Origin: an uncultured Mycoplasmatota bacterium
Lineage (GTDB): Bacteria > Bacillota_I > Bacilli_A > RF39 > UBA660
Length of the DNA stretch: 35,707 bases
Reading direction: 5' to 3'
Assembly (NCBI GenBank): GCA_947649355.1
Contig: CANSRG010000008.1
Span: forward strand, 1 to 35,707
A model generated the notes under the pieces. It was not told the origin of the DNA. It was given only the letters and a program-made list of their open reading frames with translations, and made no database searches. The translations under genes were made by a program, and so were the position numbers. This document shows positions 16,792-25,390 of this stretch, piece after piece (the first letter of the stretch is position 1; the number at the start of each line of letters is the position of its first letter).

Positions 16792-17439
16792 ATGTATAAT
16801 GAAGAGAAGAAGAAAAAAAAGAAAAATAAACAAGAAACGATATTTCATCATTTCTTTCATAAAAGAACTAAGCGACTTTTAACGAATTTAGATCGTTTGT
16901 TTTATAAGATTATGTGGTATCAAATTGCAGCATGTATCTCTATTATTATTATTGGCATTTTGCTTTTATTTTTTCCAGAGTTAAGTGATAAAGTAATTGG
17001 TGTTTTGTTTGGATTAAATATTTTATTTTTTGGTGGAGTGAATATATATGCTTATTTAAAAAGAAAAGATATTCCAATGTTTCAATTTCATTTATTTTAT
17101 GGAATTATAGGAATACTACTTGGTATTTTTACGATTCTTAATCCATTTTTCTTTACACAAATGATTACAATTTTTATTGGAATTTGGATATTATATATGG
17201 CGATTACTAAGATTGATTTTTCTTTTCGTTTAAAGAAATTAGGCGAGAAAGCTTGGTTATTGCTTTTAGTAAGTGCTTGTTTAGAAATATTTATGAGTAT
17301 TCTTATTTTTATCAATCCTTTTAGTGGATTAGCTATAACTAGACTTGCAGGAGCTTATTTTATTCTTTGTGGAATTGTAAATTGTAATGATGCGATTTTA
17401 ACAAAAAATAGAGCTTTTGATTTTTTAGAAAATTTATAA
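16792..17439 (+). CDS. DUF308/HdeD-like membrane protein
   Basis: 215 aa. A very Lys-rich cytoplasmic start (residues 5-13) and a short amphipathic region precede about six membrane helices arranged as three pairs (43-62, 66-87, 95-118, 122-140, 155-175, 180-200). The repeated pairs with GILLGIFTILNP-like turns are typical of DUF308/HdeD proteins, some of which relate to acid stress; no enzymatic residues are visible. The GAAGTG site precedes ATG 16792. There is no terminator after it, so transcription may run into the next gene through the G-tract. Confidence 0.7.
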   Translation: MYNEEKKKKKKNKQETIFHHFFHKRTKRLLTNLDRLFYKIMWYQIAACISIIIIGILLLFFPELSDKVIGVLFGLNILFFGGVNIYAYLKRKDIPMFQFHLFYGIIGILLGIFTILNPFFFTQMITIFIGIWILYMAITKIDFSFRLKKLGEKAWLLLLVSACLEIFMSILIFINPFSGLAITRLAGAYFILCGIVNCNDAILTKNRAFDFLENL

Positions 17440-17444
17440 TATTC

Positions 17445-17476
17445 TTGACAGGGGGGGGGGTATATTGTGATAAAAT
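17445..17476 (+). promoter_or_regulatory. Poly-G promoter, probable phase-variable switch
   Basis: A consensus TTGACA (17445-17450) is followed directly by ten G (17451-17460) and then TAAAAT (17471-17476), giving a 20-bp spacer at this tract length. Loss of three G would give the optimal 17 bp. An alternative TATATT (17461-17466) is only 10 bp away. Homopolymers of this length are slippage-prone, and tracts between -35 and -10 are a known phase-variation design (for example the poly-A of the Mycoplasma hyorhinis vlp genes). Function here is inferred. Confidence 0.65.
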
Positions 17477-17503
17477 CATCATAGGAAGCTATGGTGTTTT
17501 TAT

Positions 17504-19057
17504 ATGAAGTTAAAAAGATTTAAAGAGAAAAATAGAAAAAAAGAAAGTATGATACTATTTACAATCTTGTGTATCTTACTAATAGGAGGAGTGTTTTTCT
17601 ATTCTTCCTTTGCCTTATTTGAAGTAAAAGAAAACTTTAATATAATAAAAGGAAATGTCGAAAGTCCAGGAGATTTATATTTTGCTTATTATGTAGATGA
17701 TGTAGTAACAACGGAAATGCCAAATAAGAATAGTGGGTATACTCTATCAAGTAAATCAAGTTGTACTAATGGAGTCACGATTTCTTTTGATGACGAGAAT
17801 TGGACAGCTTATGTAAATTACTCTAATTATAAACAAGAAACAAGTTCTAGAACTAAATGTACTTTATATTTTGAAGAGAAAACATTTTCTAATTCTTTAA
17901 TAGCCTGTAGTCAAAGTGGAAAAAGTATATCTACTTGTTTAAACGAAAATGCTAATTTGAACGAAAAAGAATTAGCATATGATGAAACTATAGATAATAA
18001 TCTAAGATTTATTAGTTCTAATCCAAGTAATTATGTAACTTTTGGTGATGTTTATGAAACTGATATTTATGATATATACAATAGTGAAGAAAAGTGGTAT
18101 TTTGGCCTTAATTTAACATCAATGGAAGAGTGTGAAACCTTTAAAATAGATAATAATATATTAGAAGAAACGACTTGTCAAAAAACACATTCTCGAGGTG
18201 ATAAAATTTTATGGCGAATGATAGGTAGTATGGAAAATATAGAAACTTCTAGTGGAGAAAAAGGAGCGAGAATAAAACTAATAAGAAATGATTCTATAGG
18301 GCCATGGAGTTGGGATTCCTCAGAATCAAGTATCAATCGTGGGCTTGGTGTCAATGAATGGTCAGAATCAGATATGAAAACCATATTAAATGAATATTAC
18401 TATAATGGCTTATCGAATCAAACTTGCCCTGTGAGCTATAGTAATACATCTCTTCCATGTGATTTTAGTAAGATTAAGTTTCCTGAAAATGCCAAAAGCA
18501 TGATAGAAGAAGTGGTCTGGAATACAGGAAGTAATGAAGTAGAAATAAGTTTTGAGAAGATAAAAACCTCAAAATTTTATGAATATGAAAGAAGTAATAA
18601 TACAGGAAAAAACTGTTCAAGTGTAAAATATTGTAATGACGATATAGAAAGAACAATAAAATGGACAGGGAAAATAGGATTATCGTATCCAAGTGATTAT
18701 GGTTATGCAACAAGTGGAGGAAGTAAAATAAATAGAGAAACTTGTTTAAATACAAATCTTTATGATTGGTATGAAGATATGTTTGATTCAAGTACCATAA
18801 GAGGAATAAGTGATTGTTATCAAAATGATTGGTTTTATAATAATGGAATACCTCAATATTTTATGACTCCATATGCAGAATCTAATAATAATTCTTTAGT
18901 TTTTTTAGCATATTATGGTAAAGTGTTTATAAAAGACGCGAGTGACTCTTTATCTTATGATAATGCCTTTTGGTCTCGGCCAACTATATACTTAAAAAAT
19001 GAAGTAAAAATTATAGAAGGTATTGGAACTTCTGATAACCCTTATGTTCTTAAATAA
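17504..19057 (+). CDS. Membrane-anchored surface protein, unknown function
   Basis: 517 aa. A basic start, one membrane helix (about 17-38), then a large extracytoplasmic part rich in Ser, Asn, Thr, Tyr and paired Cys. The sequence after the helix (IKGNVESPGDLYFAYYVDD, then a Cys-containing beta-rich stretch to about 128) and the end (WTGKIGLSYPSDYGYATSGG; WSRPTIYLKNEV; GTSDNPYVLK) look like uncharacterised exported proteins of gut Bacilli with a DUF6273-like C-terminal module. That resemblance is recalled, not computed. It has no LPXTG motif. Start ATG 17504 has GGTG 7 nt upstream. The G10 promoter tract makes it a candidate on/off surface antigen or adhesin. Confidence 0.6.
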   Translation: MKLKRFKEKNRKKESMILFTILCILLIGGVFFYSSFALFEVKENFNIIKGNVESPGDLYFAYYVDDVVTTEMPNKNSGYTLSSKSSCTNGVTISFDDENWTAYVNYSNYKQETSSRTKCTLYFEEKTFSNSLIACSQSGKSISTCLNENANLNEKELAYDETIDNNLRFISSNPSNYVTFGDVYETDIYDIYNSEEKWYFGLNLTSMEECETFKIDNNILEETTCQKTHSRGDKILWRMIGSMENIETSSGEKGARIKLIRNDSIGPWSWDSSESSINRGLGVNEWSESDMKTILNEYYYNGLSNQTCPVSYSNTSLPCDFSKIKFPENAKSMIEEVVWNTGSNEVEISFEKIKTSKFYEYERSNNTGKNCSSVKYCNDDIERTIKWTGKIGLSYPSDYGYATSGGSKINRETCLNTNLYDWYEDMFDSSTIRGISDCYQNDWFYNNGIPQYFMTPYAESNNNSLVFLAYYGKVFIKDASDSLSYDNAFWSRPTIYLKNEVKIIEGIGTSDNPYVLK

Positions 19058-19058
19058 G

Positions 19059-19083
19059 ATTCATTTAAAAGATGAATTTTTTT
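19059..19083 (+). terminator. Terminator of the surface-protein gene
   Basis: ATTCAT (19059-19064) pairs with ATGAAT (19072-19077), followed by a run of T. Confidence 0.65.
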
Positions 19084-19107
19084 GATAGAAATAAGTAAAA
19101 GTAAAAT

Positions 19108-19136
19108 TTGCAAAAATGGATAAAATAACATATAAT
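19108..19136 (+). promoter_or_regulatory. Promoter of the ysxC gene
   Basis: TTGCAA (19108-19113), 17 bp, TATAAT (19131-19136), 20 nt before the ATG. Confidence 0.6.
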
Positions 19137-19155
19137 AAAACAACGAGGTGTAATT

Positions 19156-19740
19156 ATGAAAATTGATTCTGTAGAGCTTACTCATATTGCAGTAAGACAA
19201 AGTCAGTATCCTGAACCTTTTTCTCCTGAGTTTTTACTTGTTGGTCGTAGTAATGTAGGGAAATCTAGTTTTATCAATGCTATTATTGGAAGGAAAAACT
19301 ATGCGAGAACTTCTAGTAAACCTGGAAAGACTCAAACACTTAACTTTTATCATATCAATCAATCTTTTTATTTAGTGGACGTGCCTGGTTATGGGTATTC
19401 TAAATTATCAAAAGATAGTGATCGTAAAATTGGGATGATGATTGAAGAGTATTTGAAAAGTAGAACAAATCTTCATCATGTTTTTATGCTTATTGATTAT
19501 CGTCATAAACCTACTGAAGATGATATTTTAATGTATGATTTTTTGAAATATTATAATATTCCTATTACTATCGTGGCTACTAAATATGATAAAGTAGGTG
19601 CATCTATGCGAGCAAAGCAAGATAAACTTATTAAAGATACTTTAAAATTAACTACTCTATTTGTACATTTTTCTTCTACAACAAAAAAAGGAAGAGAAGA
19701 AATATATAAAATTATGGGAGATTCTTTAAACATTTCTTGA
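19156..19740 (+). CDS. ysxC: YsxC/EngB ribosome-assembly GTPase
   Basis: 194 aa, TRAFAC-class GTPase of the YihA/EngB/YsxC family, required for 50S subunit maturation. G1 GRSNVGKSS, the switch I region SSKPGKTQTLNFY, G3 DVPGYGYSKL and G4 TKYDK (usual TKADK) are followed by a short SS-containing G5. Normal family length. ATG 19156 is preceded by GAGGTG. It is followed by secG, with the ysxC stop codon 50 nt before the secG start. Confidence 0.95.
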   Translation: MKIDSVELTHIAVRQSQYPEPFSPEFLLVGRSNVGKSSFINAIIGRKNYARTSSKPGKTQTLNFYHINQSFYLVDVPGYGYSKLSKDSDRKIGMMIEEYLKSRTNLHHVFMLIDYRHKPTEDDILMYDFLKYYNIPITIVATKYDKVGASMRAKQDKLIKDTLKLTTLFVHFSSTTKKGREEIYKIMGDSLNIS

Positions 19741-19790
19741 TATTTTTTAGGTTTTGTGATAAATTAAATGGGAATTGGAGGAATAAACTT

Positions 19791-20009
19791 ATGTTAGAAA
19801 CTATACTTTTAATTGTCTCTGTTTTACTTATTGTTATGATTCTTTTACAAAGTAATAAAGCAAGTGATGCTGGGCAAATTATTACTGGTGGAAATGATCG
19901 TTTATTTGGTCAAGTTAAAGAAAGAGGAATGGAGTTATTTGTAACTCGTTTAACTGCTTTTTTAGGTCTTGTTTTCTTTGGAATTTCTTTAGCTTTATTT
20001 TTAATGTAG
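19791..20009 (+). CDS. secG: Protein translocase subunit SecG
   Basis: 72 aa, two membrane helices (2-21 and 50-71) joined by a cytoplasmic loop with the SecG signature LLQSNKASDAGQIITGGNDRLFG. It assists SecYE and SecA in protein export. ATG 19791 is set by GGAGGAA 8 nt upstream; the longer frame from 19737 begins inside the ysxC end and lacks a ribosome-binding site. SecG upstream of rnr and smpB is a conserved Bacillota arrangement. Confidence 0.92.
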   Translation: MLETILLIVSVLLIVMILLQSNKASDAGQIITGGNDRLFGQVKERGMELFVTRLTAFLGLVFFGISLALFLM

Positions 20010-20016
20010 AGGTTTT

Positions 20017-20358
20017 ATGGAACAGGTTTTTGAAAAACCAGGTGTTACTGCCTATAATATTCCCACTTATTTTGATGGAACAATTCTTTTTTTAGATGTT
20101 CATGGTGGGCATGATACTTATTGTAAGTTTCATGGTGGAGATCAATTATTTATTTGTAAAAATGGGGAAGGAACCTTTGAAATAGAAGATAATATAATAC
20201 CTATTAAAGAAAATATGCATATTATAGTTCCTAAAGGAGCTACTTACACTTATACTGGACATTTTCAAATGTATCAAGTTCAAATTCCTTCTCCTGATTT
20301 GTCTTTATTTGAAGATATTAAAATCAATGAAAAAAGCGAACGTACTATTACTAAGTAG
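20017..20358 (+). CDS. Small cupin-fold protein
   Basis: 113 aa, single-domain cupin of unknown function. GGHDTYCKFHGGDQLFICKNGEGTFEIED and the later IVPKGATYTYTG are the two cupin motifs, with a reduced histidine set (H-x-x-D and HGGD-type residues). Cupins bind small molecules or metal-dependent substrates. It starts 7 nt after secG behind AGAGG, so it belongs to that operon. The operon terminator overlaps its stop codon. It occupies the place of the esterase found between secG and rnr in some Bacilli. Confidence 0.65.
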   Translation: MEQVFEKPGVTAYNIPTYFDGTILFLDVHGGHDTYCKFHGGDQLFICKNGEGTFEIEDNIIPIKENMHIIVPKGATYTYTGHFQMYQVQIPSPDLSLFEDIKINEKSERTITK

Positions 20359-20367
20359 TGCGTTTTT
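20340..20367 (+). terminator. Terminator of ysxC-secG-cupin
   Basis: ACGTACTA (20340-20347) pairs with TAGTGCGT (20356-20363) with one G-U, followed by T. The stop codon TAG is part of the stem. Confidence 0.65.
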
Positions 20368-20408
20368 ATTTATATTTGTCTTCTTTTGTCAATTTTGATG
20401 ATGGTTTA

Positions 20409-20437
20409 TTGTTTGAAATTTTAATATAGGGTATAAT
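20409..20437 (+). promoter_or_regulatory. Promoter of rnr-smpB
   Basis: TTGTTT (20409-20414), 17 bp, TATAAT (20432-20437). Confidence 0.55.
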
Positions 20438-20459
20438 ACTATTAAAGGTGGTGTTCTTT

Positions 20460-22571
20460 ATGAAAGAAGAAATCTTAAAAGTTTTAGAACCTATTCATGA
20501 AGCTCAAGATATTTTTTCTATCAATGATTTACTTGGTCTTAAAAGTGCTGATGAACTACGAGAACTAGAAGAGTGTCTAGAAGAATTAGTAAAAGAGTAT
20601 GTTTTGTTTCGTACTAAAAAAGATAAATATCTTTTGCTTAAAAATTGTCCTAGTTTAAAGATTGGTAAGTATCAAGCCAATAAAAAAGGGTTTGGTTTTG
20701 TCATTTTGAAACAAGAAGATGATTTGTATATTTCTAGTGATTTTACGAATGGTGCGATTGAGGATGATATTGTTTTAGCTGAAATTATAAAACGTGGAGT
20801 AAAACCAGAAGGAAAAATAATTCGAATTATTAAAAGAGAAATTAGTCAAGTAGTTGCAACAATACTTGAATCAAAAAAAGGACTAGTAGTGAAACTTGAT
20901 GATGATAAATTAGATTTAATGATTAAGCTTGATAAAGATTCATTAAGACAATGTGTTCCTGGTCATAAAGTTGTTATTAAGTTAGTAAAAGAATTAGGGA
21001 AAAAACGTTATCTTGGGAAAGTTACTAAAATTTTAGGTCATAAAGATGATCCTGGGATGGATATTTTAAGTATTGCTTATAAATATCAAATTGAACCTCA
21101 ATTTGATGAAGAAGTAGAACAAGAACTTTTAAATATTCCAAGTGAGGTAAGTGAAGCTGATTTAGTTGGAAGAAAAGATTTTACAAATTCTCTTATTTTT
21201 ACTATTGATGGAAGTCATACTAAAGATATTGATGATGCGATTAGTTTTCAAAAAGAAAAAGATTATTATATTTTAGGAGTCCATATCGCAGATGTTTCTC
21301 ATTATGTAAGGGAAAATACTGCACTTGGTGATGCAGCTTATGAACGTGGGACTTCAAATTATCTTGCTAATACTGTAATACCGATGTTGCCACATCAACT
21401 TTCTAATGGAATTTGTTCTTTAAATGAAGGAGTATTACGACTTACTATGTCTTGTGTTATGAAAATTGATTTTTCTGGGCATGTAGTAGATTATGAAATT
21501 TGTCCCTCTTATATTCGTAGTTCTAAAAAAATGACTTATGAAGCAGTAAATGATATTTTAATGCGTGATATCGTGGCTTTAGGATATGAAGATTATGTAG
21601 ATATTTTAAAAGGAATGAATGAACTAGCTCATGTATTACGAAAAGAAAAGATGAGTAGAGGTTATATTGATTTTAATTTAGATGAACCAGAGATTATTCA
21701 AGATGAACAAGGGCGTGCGATAGATGTTGTTCGTGTATTAAGAGAAGATGGAGAAAAGCTTATTGAAGATTTTATGATTGCCGCTAATGAAACGGTTGCA
21801 TCACATATTTATAATATGGATTTACCTTTTATTTACCGAATACATGGTAAGCCTAATACAGAGAAAATTGATGATTTTACGAATTTGCTAAAAGTTTTAG
21901 GTTATTCTCTACAAACAAGGGTTATTGATATGAATCCTAAAACAATGCAACACATTTTAGAGGAATTAGATGAAAAGCCTGAGTTTAGTATTTTGTCTTC
22001 TATGCTTTTACGAAGTATGAAAAAAGCAGAGTATAGTAAAGAAAATATCGGTCATTTTGGTTTGGCTTCTAAAGCTTATACACATTTTACTAGTCCAATT
22101 AGAAGATTTCCAGATTTAACTGTGCATCGTTTATTAAAAAAGTATTTGGTTGAAAAAGATTTTTCTATGTCTACTATTGATTATTTAAATAATAATTTAG
22201 TTTTAGTTGCAGAACATTCTAGTGAAAGAGAAGTCGCGGCTCAAAGTGCTGAACGAGATGTTGAAGATATGAAAATGGCAGAATATATGGAAAGCCATAT
22301 TGGAGAAGTTTATGAAGGTGTCATTGATACAGTTACAAACTTTGGGTTCTTTGTAGAGCTTCCTAATTTGGTGGAAGGTTTAGTGCATGTAAATACATTA
22401 AAAGGAGATTATTATACTTATGTTCCAGAGTTGTTGGCTTTAATTGGTAATTCTACTAAAAAAACTTATCGTATTGGAGATAAGGTCGTTGTAAGATGTA
22501 TTCGTGCTAGTAAAGAAGCTGCTTTAATTGATTTTGAATTGGTGGAGAATAAAGATGGAAGTAAGGAATAA
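20460..22571 (+). CDS. rnr: Ribonuclease R
   Basis: RNase R, 703 aa, processive 3'-5' exoribonuclease that digests structured RNA and works with tmRNA/SmpB in clearing non-stop transcripts. An N-terminal winged-helix and cold-shock domains lead to the RNB catalytic domain with [15 protein letters not shown] (metal-binding Asp residues) and [26 protein letters not shown] is conserved and an S1 domain ([17 protein letters not shown]) ends the protein. ATG 20460 is chosen for AAAGGTGG about 7 nt upstream. It overlaps smpB by 17 nt. Confidence 0.96.
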   Translation: MKEEILKVLEPIHEAQDIFSINDLLGLKSADELRELEECLEELVKEYVLFRTKKDKYLLLKNCPSLKIGKYQANKKGFGFVILKQEDDLYISSDFTNGAIEDDIVLAEIIKRGVKPEGKIIRIIKREISQVVATILESKKGLVVKLDDDKLDLMIKLDKDSLRQCVPGHKVVIKLVKELGKKRYLGKVTKILGHKDDPGMDILSIAYKYQIEPQFDEEVEQELLNIPSEVSEADLVGRKDFTNSLIFTIDGSHTKDIDDAISFQKEKDYYILGVHIADVSHYVRENTALGDAAYERGTSNYLANTVIPMLPHQLSNGICSLNEGVLRLTMSCVMKIDFSGHVVDYEICPSYIRSSKKMTYEAVNDILMRDIVALGYEDYVDILKGMNELAHVLRKEKMSRGYIDFNLDEPEIIQDEQGRAIDVVRVLREDGEKLIEDFMIAANETVASHIYNMDLPFIYRIHGKPNTEKIDDFTNLLKVLGYSLQTRVIDMNPKTMQHILEELDEKPEFSILSSMLLRSMKKAEYSKENIGHFGLASKAYTHFTSPIRRFPDLTVHRLLKKYLVEKDFSMSTIDYLNNNLVLVAEHSSEREVAAQSAERDVEDMKMAEYMESHIGEVYEGVIDTVTNFGFFVELPNLVEGLVHVNTLKGDYYTYVPELLALIGNSTKKTYRIGDKVVVRCIRASKEAALIDFELVENKDGSKE

Positions 22572-22980
22572 GAAAGCATATTTTGATTATACAATTTTAA
22601 AAGAAATTGAAGCTGGAATTCTGCTTTGTGGTACAGAAATTAAAAGTATTCGAAAAGGTTCTGTTGATTTAAAAGATAGTTTTGTAACTATAAAAAATAA
22701 TGAAGCTTTTCTTTTAAACGTTTATATTGCAAAGTATGATGAAGGAAATCGTTTTAATCATGAAGAAAGACGAACAAGAAAATTGTTGTTACATAAAGAA
22801 GAAATAAGAAGACTTAAAGAAGAAAAAGAGCAAGAGGGAATTAGTATTGTTCCTTTAAAGTTGTATTTAAAAAATAATCATGCAAAAGTTTTAATTGCAA
22901 TTGCCAAAGGAAAAAAATTGTATGATAAAAGGGAATCTATAAAAAAAAGAGACTTAGATAGAGAACAAAGACTTTATTAA
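22555..22980 (+). CDS. smpB: tmRNA-binding protein SmpB
   Basis: 141 aa, binds tmRNA and stands in for the anticodon stem in trans-translation. It has [28 protein letters not shown] and the C-terminal basic tail [19 protein letters not shown], which enters the mRNA channel. The start is ATG 22555 with GGAG 8 nt upstream, inside the end of rnr. No tmRNA gene was recognised in this window. Confidence 0.95.
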   Translation: MEVRNKKAYFDYTILKEIEAGILLCGTEIKSIRKGSVDLKDSFVTIKNNEAFLLNVYIAKYDEGNRFNHEERRTRKLLLHKEEIRRLKEEKEQEGISIVPLKLYLKNNHAKVLIAIAKGKKLYDKRESIKKRDLDREQRLY

Positions 22981-23016
22981 GTTTTTTTGGTAGTTAAATC
23001 TTAAAAAATAGTATTT

Positions 23017-23053
23017 AAAAAGAGAACGGAATTTTATTCTTTGTTCTCTTTTT
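23017..23053. terminator. Bidirectional terminator, smpB and ABC exporter
   Basis: AAAAAGAGAAC (23017-23027) pairs perfectly with GTTCTCTTTTT (23043-23053). The stop codon of the convergent ABC gene lies in the loop. Confidence 0.8.
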
Positions 23054-24797
23054 TCTCTTTTAATTCTAAATTATATAGTTTTTGATAAATTTTATTTGAT
23101 TTTAATAATTCTTCATGAGTACCTTCACCTAATACTTTTCCATTATCAATTAGTATTAAACGATCACTATTGATTATTGTTGATAAGCGGTGGGCAATAA
23201 TTAGTATTGTATATTCTCCTTGCATGTTTTCTATAGATTCTTGAATTTCTTTTTGGGTTTCATTATCTAATGCACTTGTAGCTTCATCAAATAAAATTAT
23301 TTCTGTTTTTTGTACTAGTGCTCTTGCAATGGCAAGTCGTTGTCTTTGTCCACCAGATAATGTTACTCCAGATTCTCCTAATAAAGTATTATAACCATCT
23401 TTTAATGTAATAATAAAATCGTGTAAACAAGCTTTTTTGCAAGCTTCTATGATTTCTTTTTCTGTTACATCTTCTTTTATAATCGTAAAATTTTCTTTGA
23501 TACTCATATTAAAAATATAAGGATTTTGACTAATTATTGATAAATTTCCGCGGATTGATTTTTTATCTAGTGAGGTAATTTTCATTCCGTCTAGTAAAAT
23601 ATCTCCTTCATTCGGGTAATATAATCCAGCGATTAAGTTAAAGATAGTTGATTTACCTGAACCACTTTTTCCTACAAAAGAAACGGTTTCATTGGGTTTG
23701 ATTTTGAAACTTATATTTTTTAAAACAGAGTTATCTTTTTCATATTCAAAAGATACATTTTTAAATTCGATGTTTCCTTCTACTTTTTGTATTTGCTCTG
23801 TTCCAAATTTTTCTTTTGGAAATTCTTTGTTATCTATTACATCAAAAATTCTTTTAGCGGCTAAAGTAAAACGAGTTAAGTTTTCTAAAAATCCTTCAAT
23901 ATTATCAGAAATACTTATAATGTGACCACGATAGGAGAAAATTATGATCATCGTGGCAACTTCAAGGTTTCCTTTTACAATAAAATATATACCAGTAGCT
24001 GTGATTAAAAAGTCTAATATGTCTCGTACATTTCCATTCCATAAACGAAACGTTGCTCGTGTTCTTATCATTTTGTATGTTGCTTGACCTAAATCAGTTG
24101 CAATTTCATTTGCTTTTTTTAAAAAACTTTCTTCTGCGTTTAGTACTTTAATGTCTTTTGCCCCTCTTACTAATTCACTAATGAATCCAGAAGCTTTTTC
24201 TTTCTTTTCTCGTTGTATCTTTCTTTTTTCTTGAACTTTTTTCATTGCATATTTTTGAAGAAAGAAAAGGATTAGTAAAAATACTAAGAAAATTAAAAAT
24301 ATTATTTTGTTTAAGAAAAAGATACTTAGAAAAACTCCAATATTTGAAATCGCGAAGGTAACATAATCAATTATCATGACAAAGATATCTGCTAAAGTTT
24401 CTGAGTCTGTACCTATTCTTTCAATAAAGACTCCACTTGAATTTTTATTTAGTGTTTCTGTATTGATTTTTAATGTTTCTTTTGCTACTTCTAGTTGTAT
24501 GTTTTTTTGAACTGCAAAGAAATATTTGTTAGAACAATAGTTATTGAAAAAACGATCTAAATTTCTTAAAAGTTCAATTCCTAAAATTAGTAAAGAAATC
24601 CAAAATAATTGTTCAAATGTTTCGTTTGTTAAAGCGAGAATTTGTTTAGCTGCTAAGAGTGGAGCTAAAATACTGATTCCACAATAAACGATGCAACCTA
24701 ATAAAAAATAAATTAAATATTTTTTATCTTTTCTTGCGAATTTGTAAGTTCTTTTTAAATAAGTCCATGCTCCTTTTAAGCTTTTTTTCTCTTCCAT
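23034..24797 (-). CDS. ABC exporter, fused membrane and ATPase domains
   Basis: 587 aa half-transporter of the MsbA/LmrA/Sav1866 type, acting as a dimer. The membrane domain (about 1-310) has six predicted helices. The ATPase domain (about 345-575) has Walker A GKSGSGKST, Q-loop SQNPYIF, signature LSGGQRQRLAIARAL, Walker B ILFDEATSALD and the switch AHRLST, all intact. Substrate (drug, lipid or peptide) cannot be deduced; no peptidase C39 domain or peptide gene is adjacent. AGGAGG precedes the ATG. It is a single-gene unit, with no heterodimer partner next to it. Confidence 0.9.
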   Translation of the reverse strand: MEEKKSLKGAWTYLKRTYKFARKDKKYLIYFLLGCIVYCGISILAPLLAAKQILALTNETFEQLFWISLLILGIELLRNLDRFFNNYCSNKYFFAVQKNIQLEVAKETLKINTETLNKNSSGVFIERIGTDSETLADIFVMIIDYVTFAISNIGVFLSIFFLNKIIFLIFLVFLLILFFLQKYAMKKVQEKRKIQREKKEKASGFISELVRGAKDIKVLNAEESFLKKANEIATDLGQATYKMIRTRATFRLWNGNVRDILDFLITATGIYFIVKGNLEVATMIIIFSYRGHIISISDNIEGFLENLTRFTLAAKRIFDVIDNKEFPKEKFGTEQIQKVEGNIEFKNVSFEYEKDNSVLKNISFKIKPNETVSFVGKSGSGKSTIFNLIAGLYYPNEGDILLDGMKITSLDKKSIRGNLSIISQNPYIFNMSIKENFTIIKEDVTEKEIIEACKKACLHDFIITLKDGYNTLLGESGVTLSGGQRQRLAIARALVQKTEIILFDEATSALDNETQKEIQESIENMQGEYTILIIAHRLSTIINSDRLILIDNGKVLGEGTHEELLKSNKIYQKLYNLELKEKKENKE

Positions 24798-24824
24798 ATT
24801 TTAATACCTCCTAAATCGCTTTAC

Positions 24825-24830
24825 ATTATA
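24825..24830 (-). promoter_or_regulatory. -10 of the ABC exporter promoter
   Basis: TATAAT on the minus strand, about 30 nt before the start codon. The -35 is poor. Confidence 0.4.
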
Positions 24831-24875
24831 TCGTAAAATAATAATGATTAAAAGCTTATTTTTTAATTCCTTTTA

Positions 24876-24884
24876 TGTTATAAT
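24876..24884 (+). promoter_or_regulatory. Extended -10 of the small membrane-protein gene
   Basis: TGTTATAAT: consensus extended -10, divergent from the ABC exporter promoter. Confidence 0.5.
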
Positions 24885-24913
24885 ATTTTTACAAGAAAGG
24901 AAGGGGTTTTCTT

Positions 24914-25270
24914 ATGGAAGCATTTACTGATTTTTTAGTTTCTAATTATTTATGGTTTTTGGTTACTTCTATTGTTTTAATTTTTGCTTTAATTGGTTAT
25001 TTAGTAGATCAAAATGAACAAAAAAAGGGATTGTCTACAATCAATAAAGTTCGACAACCAGATTTAAATATCGAAGATTTGGCAGCGATGGCTCAAAATA
25101 AATCTTTAAATAATGCAGTTAGTGATGCGATGAAATCACCAACTGTTGTAATGGAACAAAAAAATATACCTTATCAAATGCCACTTCCAACTACAAATAC
25201 TATTCAAGATGTAACACAAAATGTAGATGCAAATTCTACAACAATTGGTTTTGATGTTTTGACAAAATAA
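24914..25270 (+). CDS. Small single-pass membrane protein, unknown
   Basis: 118 aa, not recognised. One N-terminal membrane helix (about 12-32) is followed by a soluble tail that begins basic (QNEQKKGLSTINKVR), passes through an acidic helix (LNIEDLAAMAQNKS) and then an extended Pro/Thr/Asn-rich region. The DLNIEDLAAMA stretch might be a docking peptide, which is speculation. The ribosome-binding site AGGAAGGGG and the promoter are strong, and a terminator overlaps the end, so it is a real monocistronic gene. Confidence 0.6.
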   Translation: MEAFTDFLVSNYLWFLVTSIVLIFALIGYLVDQNEQKKGLSTINKVRQPDLNIEDLAAMAQNKSLNNAVSDAMKSPTVVMEQKNIPYQMPLPTTNTIQDVTQNVDANSTTIGFDVLTK

Positions 25271-25289
25271 GTGAATGCTTATTTTTTTT
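25265..25289 (+). terminator. Terminator of the small membrane-protein gene
   Basis: AAATAAG (25265-25271) pairs with CTTATTT (25278-25284), then T residues. Confidence 0.7.
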
Positions 25290-25310
25290 GTATTTTTTTG
25301 ATAAGAAATT

Positions 25311-25385
25311 CTCCCAATTAAAATGGATGTTTTTTCTTGTTTGACTTTTGTTAAATAAATCATATAATAGTTTATAAATTGGGAG
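25311..25385 (+). promoter_or_regulatory. Orphan promoter flanked by an inverted repeat
   Basis: TTGACT (25341-25346), 16 bp, TATAAT (25363-25368) is a near-consensus promoter reading toward the insertion element. It lies between CTCCCAATT (25311-25319) and its exact inverse AATTGGGAG (25377-25385), which could be operator half-sites. No intact gene follows; its original target was probably displaced or disrupted by the insertion element. Confidence 0.45.
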
Positions 25386-25390
25386 TTATG

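Noticed and set aside
18474-18791. Long reverse-strand frame inside the surface-protein gene
   Set aside because: It lies opposite a clearly coding frame, has low-complexity composition and no ribosome-binding site.
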